A stretch of DNA of 64,000 nt from Minwuia sp. (lineage in GTDB: Bacteria; Pseudomonadota; Alphaproteobacteria; Minwuiales; Minwuiaceae), in contig JARGNO010000003.1 of assembly GCA_029213165.1 (NCBI GenBank), forward strand, positions 31,307 through 95,306, given 5' to 3'. Both the position numbers and the translations under genes were made by a program. The notes beneath the pieces are model-generated. The model ran no database searches and was not told the DNA's origin. It saw only the letters and a list, made by a program, of their open reading frames with translations. Positions 34,213 through 43,459 of this stretch are shown here, piece after piece; positions within the stretch are counted from its first letter, which is position 1; the number at the start of each line of letters is the position of its first letter.

Positions 34213-35322
34213 ATGCAGTTCGTAGACCTGAAGGCGTTGCACGACACGCTGCAGCCTGCCCTGAACGACACGATCGCCCGCGTCATCGACACATCCGCAT
34301 TCATTCGCGGCCAGGACGTCGATGACTTCGAACAGAATTTCGCCAGCCTGACCGGCGCAAGGCATTGCGTATCCTGCGCCAATGGCACCGACGCCCTCTA
34401 CATTGCACTCAGGGCGCTGGGGGCGGGGCCGGGTGACGAGGTCATCACGACGGCACACAGCTGGATCGCCACCAGCGAAACCATCACCCAGACGGGCGCG
34501 AAGGTCATCTTCGGCGACACCGAGGATGCCTATTTCTGCCTCGACCCCGCGGAGGTCGAGGCGAAGATCACTCCCCGCACGAAGGGTGTCGTTGCCGTCC
34601 ACCTCTATGGTCAGCCCGCAGCAATTGCCGAGATCAAGGCGATCTGTGACCGGCATGGACTGTGGCTGATCGAGGACAGCGCCCAGGCGCATCTCGCAGA
34701 GGTGGATGGACAGCAGGTGGGGCGCTTCGGTGACGTGGCGACCTTCTCGTTCTATCCCGGCAAGAACCTGGGCGCGATGGGGGATGCCGGTTGCCTGATC
34801 ACCGACCGTGATGACATTGCGGAGTTCGCCACCCTGTTCGCCCGTCACGGGGGCAAGAACAACCACGTGATGGAGGGAATCTGCAGCCGCATGGACGGCC
34901 TGCAGGCGGCAGTGCTGAACGTGAAGATGCCGCATCTGCCGGGCTGGAATGACGCCCGCCGCAAGGTCGCGGCACGTTATGACCGGATGCTGCAGGGCAT
35001 CGGCGACCTGACCCTGCCCGCGCAGCGGCCCGGCGTGCGCCATGTCTATCATCTGTACGTGGTCCGCACCGGAGACCGCGACGCGCTGCAGAAACATCTC
35101 GTGGCAGCGGGTGTGCCGACCGTCATCAATTATCCGCGCGCCCTGCCCTTCTACTCGGCGTACGACCATCTCGGCCATGTGCCTTCGGACTTCCCCGTTG
35201 CGCATGCCCATGCGTCGGAGATCCTTTCCCTGCCGATCCATCCGATGTTGAGCGAGGCGGATCAGGATCGGGTGGTGGAAGCCATCAGCGACTTCTTCGC
35301 GAAGCCAGGCAATCGCGGCTGA
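34213..35322 (+). CDS. wbpE: DegT/DnrJ/EryC1 aminotransferase, WbpE/WlbC-like
   Basis: 369 residues, a PLP-dependent sugar aminotransferase. The PLP Lys lies in FSFYPGKNLGAMGDAG, and TGARHCVSCANGTDALYIAL and HLYGQPA are family segments. It should aminate the 3-keto-uronate from WbpB using glutamate, giving the amine that WbpD acetylates. With its two upstream partners it forms a complete module from UDP-GlcNAc-uronate to UDP-2,3-diacetamido-uronate. The UDP-GlcNAc 6-dehydrogenase (WbpA) and the 2-epimerase (WbpI) are not in this window. Confidence 0.87.
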   Translation: MQFVDLKALHDTLQPALNDTIARVIDTSAFIRGQDVDDFEQNFASLTGARHCVSCANGTDALYIALRALGAGPGDEVITTAHSWIATSETITQTGAKVIFGDTEDAYFCLDPAEVEAKITPRTKGVVAVHLYGQPAAIAEIKAICDRHGLWLIEDSAQAHLAEVDGQQVGRFGDVATFSFYPGKNLGAMGDAGCLITDRDDIAEFATLFARHGGKNNHVMEGICSRMDGLQAAVLNVKMPHLPGWNDARRKVAARYDRMLQGIGDLTLPAQRPGVRHVYHLYVVRTGDRDALQKHLVAAGVPTVINYPRALPFYSAYDHLGHVPSDFPVAHAHASEILSLPIHPMLSEADQDRVVEAISDFFAKPGNRG

Positions 35323-35339
35323 TGGGCCAGGGGAGCAAC

Positions 35340-36212
35340 ATGACGACACCTGCACCAGCGGTCAGTGTCCTGATGACAGCCTACAATCGGGCCGACTTCA
35401 TTGCCGATGCGATGGGCAGCGTGCTGGCGTCCGACTTTACCGACTTCGAACTGATCGTGGTGGATGACGGGTCGAACGACCGGACAGTCGAGATCGCACG
35501 GACGCTGGAAGCCACCGACAGCCGGGTACGTGTCTATCAGAACGCGAAGAACCTTGGCGACTATCCGAACCGCAAGCACGCGGCCAGTCTCGCAAGAGGA
35601 AAGTATCTGAAGTACGTCGATTCCGACGACATGATCTATCCTTGGGGACTGGGCGCCTTCGTGCGTTGCATGGAACAGTTCCCTGATGCCGGTTTTGGCC
35701 TGTCGGCCCATTCCGCTCCTGACCGTCCGCATCCAATGATCTTCTCACCCGCTGAAGCGTACAGGGAAGAATTTCACGGGCGCGAATTGTTCGGCAGGGC
35801 TCCTGGATCCGGTATCATCCGACGCGATGCGTATGAGGCGGTTGGCGGGTTCAGCGGCATGCGCCAGCTTGGCGACATGGAATTCTGGCTGAAGATCGGT
35901 GCCCGCTATCCAGTCGTGACTATGCCGCCTGCGCTGGTTTGGGACCGGGTGCATGGCGGTCAGGAGAAGAACGTGAATACCGATACCGAGAAGACCGCGA
36001 TGCGAGTAGGCGTGGTAATTTCAGCCCTGCTGTCCGACGAATGCCCACTCAGTATGTCGAAACGACGCGAAGCGTTGGTCGCGTACCGCAGAACTCTGGA
36101 GAGGGACCTCCTGCGCAACACTCTGCGTCACGGTCGATTTGGTCAGATTCCGGTCTACCGGCGCACTGTGCTCACTCCCCTGCGTCGAGCAATCCTGTCC
36201 ACGTATTCCTGA
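35340..36212 (+). CDS. Glycosyltransferase family 2
   Basis: 290 residues from the ATG at 35340, which has GGGGAG seven bases upstream; an ATG at 35322 overlapping the previous stop is also possible. The GT-A site is AVSVLMTAYNRADFIADAMGSV and VVDDGSNDRTVEIA, with DxD in KYVDSDDMIYPWG. A probable acceptor helix has GGFSGMRQLGDMEFWLK. The sugar is unknown. The gene is followed by a 245-bp gap, the longest break within the sugar locus, so a transcription unit may end here. Confidence 0.83.
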   Translation: MTTPAPAVSVLMTAYNRADFIADAMGSVLASDFTDFELIVVDDGSNDRTVEIARTLEATDSRVRVYQNAKNLGDYPNRKHAASLARGKYLKYVDSDDMIYPWGLGAFVRCMEQFPDAGFGLSAHSAPDRPHPMIFSPAEAYREEFHGRELFGRAPGSGIIRRDAYEAVGGFSGMRQLGDMEFWLKIGARYPVVTMPPALVWDRVHGGQEKNVNTDTEKTAMRVGVVISALLSDECPLSMSKRREALVAYRRTLERDLLRNTLRHGRFGQIPVYRRTVLTPLRRAILSTYS

Positions 36213-36457
36213 GTTGTATTCCCTGGCCGCGCAGATCGAGACCGAATGGCCGTTAGCATTGCCTATCTGGATTGAGCAAACGGACAACGCTGTCCCATCT
36301 AAGTTGGATATTTGAGTGGAACGCACACGAGGAATGGTTGGAGGGCACTGTTGGTGCTCTGTACTGTCCGGACAGGATCCTGGGACTACGCCTGTTATCG
36401 GGCAGGGCGTACCTCTGGACCATCATCCATGACTGTGGCAGCTGACTAGCGACTACG
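36213..36457. other. 245-bp gap inside the polysaccharide locus
   Basis: No gene was found. It contains a 12-base palindrome CTGTCCGGACAG at 36366-36377 that could fold or bind protein. The local base composition is lower in G+C than the flanking genes. It may carry an internal promoter for the second half of the locus. Confidence 0.5.
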
Positions 36458-37738
36458 ATGCCACGCCATGTCCTCATCCTGCCGACCGAGGAATTCCTGC
36501 CAGCGCATGAGCCGCTTGCCGGTATTTTTCAGGGGCATCAGATCGAGGCCCTGCGGATGACTGGCAACGAGAAGTTCGGCGTTGTCTCCATTCGCCTGCG
36601 CCATTCCGTTCCCATGTACATGCGCAGCATCCTGCGCCGCCTGGGCGGGCGCCCTGCCGACCCGGCACTGCCGGGTGGACGCCTGTTGCTCCTGTGCCGC
36701 GAGTTGTTTCGGCGGTGGTTCGATCCACGCTCGACAGTCGCCGTCGAGGATTGGAAGGGCACGCCTGTCCTCAGAGTGGAGGGGCTCTACGGCACGCCAC
36801 CGTCCCGCAGGTTCGACCCCGTGTGGTGGCAGAGAGCAGGCTGGGCAGGCTATCGCGAGTACTGCGCCCGCTACGGACGCCCTGACCTGATACATGCCCA
36901 CAACACCATCGCCGCTGGCTTGCTGGCGCATCGGATCGCCCGCCGTGAGGGTATCCCCTACGTCCTGACGGAGCACAGCAGCGCTTACCAACTTGATGAG
37001 GTTCCTGCCTCCCTGTTTCCCGCTGTCCGTTCGGCCATCGCGGGTGCCCATGCGTTCCTGCCGGTCAGCAAGGCATTGCTGCAATCGGTGGTGACGCGGG
37101 TTGGGGAGCCGGACACCGATGTCACCGTCCTTGGCAATGTATTGCCACGCACCTTCATGGATATCGAGCGGCGCGAGCGCGAAGGCGGACCTTTCACGTT
37201 CCTGACTGTCGGCAGCCTTCTGCCGGTGAAGAACCATGCCCTGCTGATCTCCGCGTTCGCTCGGGTTCTCGATGACCATCCGGACTGTCGGCTGGTGCTG
37301 GTCGGAGACGGGCCGCTCCGCCATTCGCTTGAGCAACAGTCCGAGGAGGCAGGACTGGCTGATCGGATCCGATTCATGGGACTGCTCGAACCATCCAGTG
37401 TGCGGGAGCAGATGTTGCGGGCAGATGCCTTCGTCTTTTCCAGCCACTTCGAAACCTTTGGTGTCGCGCTGATCGAGGCCATGGCGTGTGGTTTGCCCGT
37501 GATCGCCATCGCATCCGGCGGACCGCTGGAAATCATCACTGCCGCAACAGGACGATTGGTCAACCCCGGTGACGTCTCGGCGTTGATATCGGCAATGACC
37601 GATATCGCTTCGACATCAACAACCTTTGATACCGGGGCCATTCAGGCACATGCCCGGAACACATGGGGTCCCGAGGGTTTTGGCCGGAATCTTCGCATGG
37701 CCTACGCCAATGCTTGCGCCGACGTATCCGGGGCATGA
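36458..37738 (+). CDS. Glycosyltransferase family 4
   Basis: 426 residues with a GT-B fold. An acceptor domain contains YGRPDLIHAHNTIAAGLLAHRIA and LTEHSSAY. The donor domain has LTVGSLLPVKNHALLISAF and the EX7E region SHFETFGVALIEAMACGLPVIA. It begins a run of eight transferase or modification genes after the 245-bp gap. The stop is one base before the ATG of the second amidotransferase. Donor and acceptor are unknown. Confidence 0.85.
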   Translation: MPRHVLILPTEEFLPAHEPLAGIFQGHQIEALRMTGNEKFGVVSIRLRHSVPMYMRSILRRLGGRPADPALPGGRLLLLCRELFRRWFDPRSTVAVEDWKGTPVLRVEGLYGTPPSRRFDPVWWQRAGWAGYREYCARYGRPDLIHAHNTIAAGLLAHRIARREGIPYVLTEHSSAYQLDEVPASLFPAVRSAIAGAHAFLPVSKALLQSVVTRVGEPDTDVTVLGNVLPRTFMDIERREREGGPFTFLTVGSLLPVKNHALLISAFARVLDDHPDCRLVLVGDGPLRHSLEQQSEEAGLADRIRFMGLLEPSSVREQMLRADAFVFSSHFETFGVALIEAMACGLPVIAIASGGPLEIITAATGRLVNPGDVSALISAMTDIASTSTTFDTGAIQAHARNTWGPEGFGRNLRMAYANACADVSGA

Positions 37739-37739
37739 A

Positions 37740-38912
37740 ATGACAGGTATCTGCGACTCGGATGTGAACCATATCCCCAATGTCCGCCAATGCAGTATCG
37801 GTGTGCTGGACACCAATGATGATCCAGACATGCGCTTCGATGACGAGGGCCGGAGCCACTACTATCACGACTACATGCGTGCCGCCGCCGAACTGGTGCA
37901 TGACGGGCCGGAGGGAGAGGCCATGCTGCAATCGCTGGCCGCGCAGATAAGCGCAGACGGCAAGGGCAAGCCCTATGACTGCATCATGGGTCTCAGCGGG
38001 GGGGTAGACAGCACTTATGTGGCGCTCCAGGCGCGCAGGCTGGGTCTGCGCCCCCTTGCGGTCCATCTGGACAATGGCTGGAACGCGGAACTGGCGGTCC
38101 AGAATATCGAGCAGATCGTCAGCCGTCTCGATATCGACCTGCACACGCATGTCATCGACTGGAACGAATTCCGTGACCTGCAGCGTGCGCACCTGAAGGC
38201 ATCCGTGATCGATATCGAGGTCGTCTCTGATCATGCCATTTTCGCCGTGCTGAACCGGCTGGCGTCAAAATACGGCATCCGTCATGTCCTCAGCGGCACC
38301 AATGTGGTGACTGAATTTGTCATGCCGCCACACTGGATTTTCGCCAAGACCGATCATGTGAACATCAAGGCAATTCACGCCGCACATGGCGAGGTCCCAT
38401 TGAAGACCTATCCCTTCATGTCACTGAAACTGAAGAAGTGGGACCAGATGTTCCGGGGACTGAAGTCCCATTCCATCCTCAATCTGGTGCCCTATGACAA
38501 GGCTGCCGTGAAGCAGAAGATCATTGATGAACTCGGTTGGCGGGACTATGGCGGCAAGCATCACGAGTCGATCTTCACCCGCTTCTACCAAGGCTACATC
38601 CTTCCGGTGAAATTCGGCGTGGACAAGCGCAAGGCCCACCTGACCAATCTGATATATGCCGGGCAGATCACGAAGGAAGACGCGCTCAACGAGCTTTCCG
38701 CCCCGCCCTATGACCCGGACCAGATGGAGGAGGACCGACAGTTTGTCTCCAAGAAGCTGGGTTTCACGCTGGCCGAGTTCGACGAGATCATGCGCGCACC
38801 GCCGCGGCCCCACAGTGACTTTGCGGTCGAACGGTCTGTCTACGAGGCCTATCCGGCGCTGCGCCCCCTGCGCGGAGCCTTCAACCTGATCAAGCGCGGC
38901 GCGGGGAAGTAG
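37740..38912 (+). CDS. N-acetyl-sugar amidotransferase (WbpG/PseA-like), copy 2, Cys-poor
   Basis: 390 residues from the ATG at 37740; the ORF track starts 38 residues early inside the GT4 gene. The PP-loop is GLSGGVDSTYVALQ, and most of the protein aligns with copy 1 (e.g. VIDIEVVSDHAIF, KHHESIFTRFYQGYI). The N-terminal zinc knuckle differs: CTNC...VCSLC of copy 1 becomes CSIG...RSHYY, losing three of four Cys. Copy 2 may therefore be a separate subfamily with another substrate or partner. It has no second HisH/HisF pair, so the two copies may share one. Confidence 0.85.
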   Translation: MTGICDSDVNHIPNVRQCSIGVLDTNDDPDMRFDDEGRSHYYHDYMRAAAELVHDGPEGEAMLQSLAAQISADGKGKPYDCIMGLSGGVDSTYVALQARRLGLRPLAVHLDNGWNAELAVQNIEQIVSRLDIDLHTHVIDWNEFRDLQRAHLKASVIDIEVVSDHAIFAVLNRLASKYGIRHVLSGTNVVTEFVMPPHWIFAKTDHVNIKAIHAAHGEVPLKTYPFMSLKLKKWDQMFRGLKSHSILNLVPYDKAAVKQKIIDELGWRDYGGKHHESIFTRFYQGYILPVKFGVDKRKAHLTNLIYAGQITKEDALNELSAPPYDPDQMEEDRQFVSKKLGFTLAEFDEIMRAPPRPHSDFAVERSVYEAYPALRPLRGAFNLIKRGAGK

Positions 38913-38941
38913 GCCGAATTGCCCGGCGCGCATGTCCGCCA

Positions 38942-40102
38942 ATGACCGAACCGGAAGTCCGGTGGCTGAAGGACAAGCAGATCCTGCTGATTTCACCGCA
39001 GGACTGGGACCATATCCCCATTTCAAAACATCACTATGCAGAGGCGCTGGGGCTTGCGAACCGGGTCCTGTTTCTTGACCCGCCCGACTGGTCGATGCGT
39101 CCGGGCGCCGTTCGCAGGTCGGTGACAGGACGACCGGGTGTCGAACGCATCACCTGGCGGCCATGCCTGCCACGATCACTGCGGTTTCATGCCCCGAGGC
39201 TCTACCGTATCTGGATCGGACGGGAGGTACGCCGGTTGCTCCGCATACTGCAGGCCAGTCCGGATCTGGTCTGGTGTTTCGACTTCAATACCTACCCCGA
39301 CCTTCGCGCCTTCGGGGCGCGGCGCGTGATCTTCCATCCGGTTGATCCTGTCAGCGACCCACGACAGGCCAGGATCGGCCGCACCGCCGATCTTGTATTC
39401 AGTGTGTCGGAGCGCATTCTCGCCAGTGTCACGAGACATGCTCCCCTGCCCGCCAGCGCCGTGATCAATCACGGCACAGGAACGGAGTTCGCGGCACTGG
39501 CGCAGGTCGCTGCGCGGAGACCGGGGCGAGATGGCGGCATTCATTGCGGCTATTTCGGGAACCTCGACCGCCAGACGATCAACGTGGGTCTGCTGCGCGC
39601 GGTGGCGCGACAGCATCCTGACATCACGTTCCATTACTGGGGACCGATCAGCGACGGTTCACCATTGGCAGCAGCTTTGGCGGATTGCCGGAACTGCCTG
39701 TTTCACGGTGCCTTGCCGAAGGCGGAGTTGGCCAATGCCGCCGCGGCCATGGATTGCCTGTTACTGAGCTATCAGGATCACGAGACCGAGTCGGACCGAT
39801 CCAACTCCCACAAGTTCATCGAATATTTCGCGACAGGCAAGGTGGTTGTCAGCACCCGCATGTCAATCTATGCCGATGACCCTGAACTGGTCCGCATGTC
39901 AACGTCGCCTGACGACAGTGACTTCGTCGACATCTTCAGCCAGACAGTTCGCGACCTGGAAACCCACAACGCTCCGGCGCGCCAGAAACGACGCAAGGCG
40001 CTGGCACTTCAGAATACCTACCCGCGCAACATTGCCCGTATCGACAACATGCTCTGCCAGATCGACGCGGGCACAGTCAGCAACAAGGAAACAAGACAAT
40101 GA
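38942..40102 (+). CDS. Glycosyltransferase (GT-B fold)
   Basis: 386 residues. It opens with QILLISPQDWDHIPISKHHYAEAL, a start seen in bacterial glycosyltransferase family 1/4-like enzymes of surface polysaccharide loci. The donor half contains IHCGYFGNLDRQTINVGLLRAVA and LLSYQDHETESDRSNSHKFIEYFATGKVVVST, where a Lys-Phe-x-Glu segment replaces the usual EX7E. The overall fold is likely GT-B; the sugar is unknown. It overlaps the methyltransferase gene by 4 bp. Confidence 0.72.
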   Translation: MTEPEVRWLKDKQILLISPQDWDHIPISKHHYAEALGLANRVLFLDPPDWSMRPGAVRRSVTGRPGVERITWRPCLPRSLRFHAPRLYRIWIGREVRRLLRILQASPDLVWCFDFNTYPDLRAFGARRVIFHPVDPVSDPRQARIGRTADLVFSVSERILASVTRHAPLPASAVINHGTGTEFAALAQVAARRPGRDGGIHCGYFGNLDRQTINVGLLRAVARQHPDITFHYWGPISDGSPLAAALADCRNCLFHGALPKAELANAAAAMDCLLLSYQDHETESDRSNSHKFIEYFATGKVVVSTRMSIYADDPELVRMSTSPDDSDFVDIFSQTVRDLETHNAPARQKRRKALALQNTYPRNIARIDNMLCQIDAGTVSNKETRQ

Positions 40103-40935
40103 GCCTGAAGCGGTTGCTCGCGCGCAGCGTTGACATCCTGCCCTGGGGTATGCGGAACCGCATCAAATCGTTGCCGCTGGTCGCACCGCTGCAACGCTGG
40201 CTGGTCAACTCGGCGATGAAAGATGCCGAGTTCGTGCATCGCATCACGGCCGGCCCGGCCAGGGGGCTGACCATGCGGATCAGCTTGCCCGACGACAAGC
40301 TCTACTGGACCGGTACCTGGGAACAGGACGTGACAACCGCGCTGGCAGCGGAAGTCACACAGGGCATGGTCTGCTACGACATAGGCAGCCACCGTGGCTT
40401 CATGGCCGGTGTCATGGCCGCCAGCGGTGCTGCGGAAGTGATCTGCTTTGAGCCGAATCCGGAAAACGCGGCCACGATCGAAGACCTGATTGCACTCAAT
40501 CCGGCAATGAGGCTTTCGCTCCAGACCTGCGCCGTCGGGGCAGAGGACACCACGGCGACGTTCGAGGTCATGCCTGAGACCAGCATGGGCAAGCTTTCGA
40601 GTTCCAGCTTTCAGCACGGCACTGATGGCCAGACACGCATCGAGGTCCAGGTCGTACGGCTGGATACGCTGGTCGACAGGCAGGTCATTGCACCGCCGGA
40701 TCTGCTGAAGATCGACATAGAGGGTGCAGAACAGGACGCACTGCTGGGCGCCGAGTCCACGGTGGCGCGGTTCAGGCCGGTCCTGCTGATCGAGGTCCAC
40801 TCCCATGACCTGCTGATCAGTTGTCGCCAGTGGCTGGCGGAAAGGAACTATCGGATGCGCGTGGTGCAGCAGGATCTGGACACCATCACGGCAGCCAACT
40901 TCCACGTCTGTCACCTGGTGGCGAAGCCCGCCTGA
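40099..40935 (+). CDS. FkbM family methyltransferase
   Basis: 278 residues. The SAM-binding motif is MVCYDIGSHRGFMAGVMAAS, followed by VICFEPNPENAATIEDL, and the FkbM hallmark DLLKIDIEGAEQDALLG is near residue 200. It should O-methylate a sugar hydroxyl. In ABC-exported O-antigens such methylation can cap the chain, and the Wzt C-terminal domain can recognise the cap, so a capping role is attractive here but unproven. It overlaps the flanking genes at both ends. Confidence 0.82.
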   Translation: MSLKRLLARSVDILPWGMRNRIKSLPLVAPLQRWLVNSAMKDAEFVHRITAGPARGLTMRISLPDDKLYWTGTWEQDVTTALAAEVTQGMVCYDIGSHRGFMAGVMAASGAAEVICFEPNPENAATIEDLIALNPAMRLSLQTCAVGAEDTTATFEVMPETSMGKLSSSSFQHGTDGQTRIEVQVVRLDTLVDRQVIAPPDLLKIDIEGAEQDALLGAESTVARFRPVLLIEVHSHDLLISCRQWLAERNYRMRVVQQDLDTITAANFHVCHLVAKPA

Positions 40936-42185
40936 TGCCACGCCGCTATGTGATCGTCTCCGGGTTTCAGGTGATCAACAATCCGCGCGTGGTCAAGGAG
41001 GCCGACGCAATAGCCGAGCTGGGGCACGAGGTCATCGTGCTGGCTGCCATTCACCGGGCGCAGGACCTGCCGCGGATCGATGCGATGGTGCGGGACCGGA
41101 GGTGGCAACACATACCGGTAATGGACCTGACCGAGACTGGCCTGGTGAACCGGCTGCGGAGTACCTGGCTGCGCGCGATGGCGCGACTGATGCGAGAGGC
41201 CGGGCAACGCTTCGGTTACGAACATCCGATGCAGTTGGGTTATGAGGCGGGTTCGCTCCTGCGGACCGCGCGTCGGCTGAACGCGGACCTCTACAGCCTT
41301 CACCTGGAAAAGGCACTGTGGGTTGGCACCAGACTGGTCAATGATGGCCGCGCGGTTCGGATCGACATGGAGGACTGGTACACCGATGATGGCTTGCCGG
41401 TGGATCAGGCCAAGCGACCCCTGAACCTGATGCGGCGCGCCGAATCGTTTCTGCTCAACAACGCCGTTCATGCGACCACCACATCCCATGCACTGGCCGA
41501 CGCACTTGTGCGCGCCTATGGCTGCCCGAAGCCGGGAGTGATCCACAACAGCTTCCCCTCAGAGGAACGCCTGACAACGGATGGCAGGATCGTGGACCGC
41601 AGGGATACCGGGATCCCTTCGATCACCTGGTTCTCGCAGACCATTGGACCGGGGCGGGGCCTGGAAGCACTGATGCAGGCGATCATGCTCATCGATGCGC
41701 CGTTCGAGCTGCACCTGAGGGGCACACCCCGCGCCGGGTTCATGCAGGAACTCCTCGCGGACGTTTCGCCGGAAGTCCGGAACCGCGTCCACGTTCACCC
41801 GCAGGTGCCGCAGGCTGAATTGCTGTCACGGCTGAGCGAGCACGATATCGGCTATTGTGGCGAGCTTTCCGACTGCGCCAGCAGACACCTGACAATCACC
41901 AACAAGGTCTTCGAGTACATGCGCGCCGGCCTTGCCATCGTGGCAAGCGATACCGCCGGACAGTCGGAAGTTGCCGGGATCGCGCCGGAAGCGGTTCACA
42001 TCTTTCCGCAGGGCGACGCGCGTGCCCTCGCGGAAGCCCTGCGTCCATTGATCGTGGACGCACGGGAACGCACGACAGCGGCGAAGGCATCCGTGGCGGC
42101 CCTGGAGCAGCACTTCTCATGGGAGCTGTCGAAGGCGCGCCTGCAACGTCAGGTGAACGACTTTCTGGAAGCAGGCAACGCTTGA
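40935..42185 (+). CDS. Glycosyltransferase family 4-like
   Basis: 416 residues from the ATG at 40935, overlapping the FkbM stop; the ORF track starts 38 residues early in another gene's frame. The N-terminal domain reads RRYVIVSGFQVINNPRVVKEADAIAELGH. DMEDWYTDDGLP lies mid-protein. The donor domain has ITWFSQTIGPGRGLEALMQAI and TNKVFEYMRAGLAIVASDTAGQ. A GT-B retaining enzyme is likely. The stop overlaps a TTG start of the next gene. Confidence 0.78.
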   Translation: MPRRYVIVSGFQVINNPRVVKEADAIAELGHEVIVLAAIHRAQDLPRIDAMVRDRRWQHIPVMDLTETGLVNRLRSTWLRAMARLMREAGQRFGYEHPMQLGYEAGSLLRTARRLNADLYSLHLEKALWVGTRLVNDGRAVRIDMEDWYTDDGLPVDQAKRPLNLMRRAESFLLNNAVHATTTSHALADALVRAYGCPKPGVIHNSFPSEERLTTDGRIVDRRDTGIPSITWFSQTIGPGRGLEALMQAIMLIDAPFELHLRGTPRAGFMQELLADVSPEVRNRVHVHPQVPQAELLSRLSEHDIGYCGELSDCASRHLTITNKVFEYMRAGLAIVASDTAGQSEVAGIAPEAVHIFPQGDARALAEALRPLIVDARERTTAAKASVAALEQHFSWELSKARLQRQVNDFLEAGNA

Positions 42186-43459
42186 AACGCGTGCTCTGCA
42201 TCTCCCCGCATTTCCCCCCGGTCAATGCGGCTGACATGCACCGGCTGCGGCAGTCCCTGCCCTGGATGCGGGCGAATGGCTGGGAACCGGTTGTCTTTGC
42301 GGTCGATCCGGCAGACTGCGAGACAGCGTCCGATCCATTGCTGCTCAGGACCATTCCTGACGACGTCGAAGTGCATCACGTTCGGGCCTTCTCACCGCGC
42401 CTGACGCGCAAGGTAGGGCTTGGCAATCTCGGGTTTCGCTGCTGGTTGCAGTTGCGGCGCGCCGTGGATGCCTATCTGTCGCGCCACCGCGTTGACCTGA
42501 TCTTCTTCACGACAACGGTGTTCACGGCCATCGCCCACGGTCCGCACTGGAAACGGAAATTCGGTGTTCCCTTTGTGGTGGACCTGCAGGATCCGTGGCG
42601 CAACGACTACTATCTCTCGCTGCCGCGCGAGAAACGACCGCGCAAGTTCGCCTTCGACTACTGGCAGAAGTCCAGGCTGGAAGCCCGCACGATGCCGGAA
42701 GCCGCCGGGGTGCTGGCAGTGTCGGAGCCCTATATCCGCACCGTGCAGGAACGCTATCCTGCGCTTCGCGGCAGGCCCGAACTGACCCTGCCCTTCGCGG
42801 CTGCCCTCGGCGACATGGACATTGCGCGAACCCTTCCAGAGGTCAGGACCGGGGCGTCTGGGGGCACGTCACAGGTTGTCGTGCGCTATGTCGGCAGGGG
42901 TGGACCGGACATGGCGAAGGCGCTGACAATCCTGTTCCGTGCACTCCGCCGCGAGACCTTCAGTCGATTGCGGTTCGAGTTCTATGGCACCAGCTATGCG
43001 CGCGCTGGCCATGGCGTACGGACGATCCTGCCGGTGGCGGTGCAGGAAGGTGTCGCGGACCAGGTTCGCGAGATACCGGACCGCCTGCCCTATTTCGTGT
43101 CGCTGCGTCACCTGCTGGATGCCGATGCGCTCGTCATCATCGGCTCCGACGATGCCGCCTACACTGCATCGAAGGTCTATCCCTATGCACTGGCCGGTCG
43201 CCCGTTGCTCTCCATCTTTCACGAGTCCAGCACCGCCGCAGAGTTTGTCCGGAACACCAATGCGGGAACGGTGGCGACATTCGGGACGGGCGACGACAGA
43301 GAGAATGCAGTGGATTGCGCGTACAGGGCACTGTCCGCGATGGTCCTTGATCCGCCAACCGTCGTCCTGGACCAGCAGGCTTTCGCCCCTTTCACTGCCG
43401 AGATGATGACCAGAAGGCTGTGTCATCTTTTCGAAACATCAATTGCGGGGCTTCGTTGA
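42182..43459 (+). CDS. Glycosyltransferase (GT-B), TTG start
   Basis: 425 residues if it starts at the TTG at 42182, which overlaps the previous stop as TTGA; the first residues KRVLCISPHFPPVNAADMHRLRQSL are typical of GT4-like N-termini. A central VDLQDPWRNDYYLS suggests a substrate loop. The donor half has YVGRGGPDMAKALTILFRAL and ASKVYPYALAGRPLLSIFH. No classical EX7E is seen. The sugar is unknown. Confidence 0.75.
   Translation: MKRVLCISPHFPPVNAADMHRLRQSLPWMRANGWEPVVFAVDPADCETASDPLLLRTIPDDVEVHHVRAFSPRLTRKVGLGNLGFRCWLQLRRAVDAYLSRHRVDLIFFTTTVFTAIAHGPHWKRKFGVPFVVDLQDPWRNDYYLSLPREKRPRKFAFDYWQKSRLEARTMPEAAGVLAVSEPYIRTVQERYPALRGRPELTLPFAAALGDMDIARTLPEVRTGASGGTSQVVVRYVGRGGPDMAKALTILFRALRRETFSRLRFEFYGTSYARAGHGVRTILPVAVQEGVADQVREIPDRLPYFVSLRHLLDADALVIIGSDDAAYTASKVYPYALAGRPLLSIFHESSTAAEFVRNTNAGTVATFGTGDDRENAVDCAYRALSAMVLDPPTVVLDQQAFAPFTAEMMTRRLCHLFETSIAGLR

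Noticed and set aside
33721-35355. 544-aa - strand ORF over wbpD/wbpE
   Set aside because: Antisense to two genes with intact catalytic motifs; no protein-like features.
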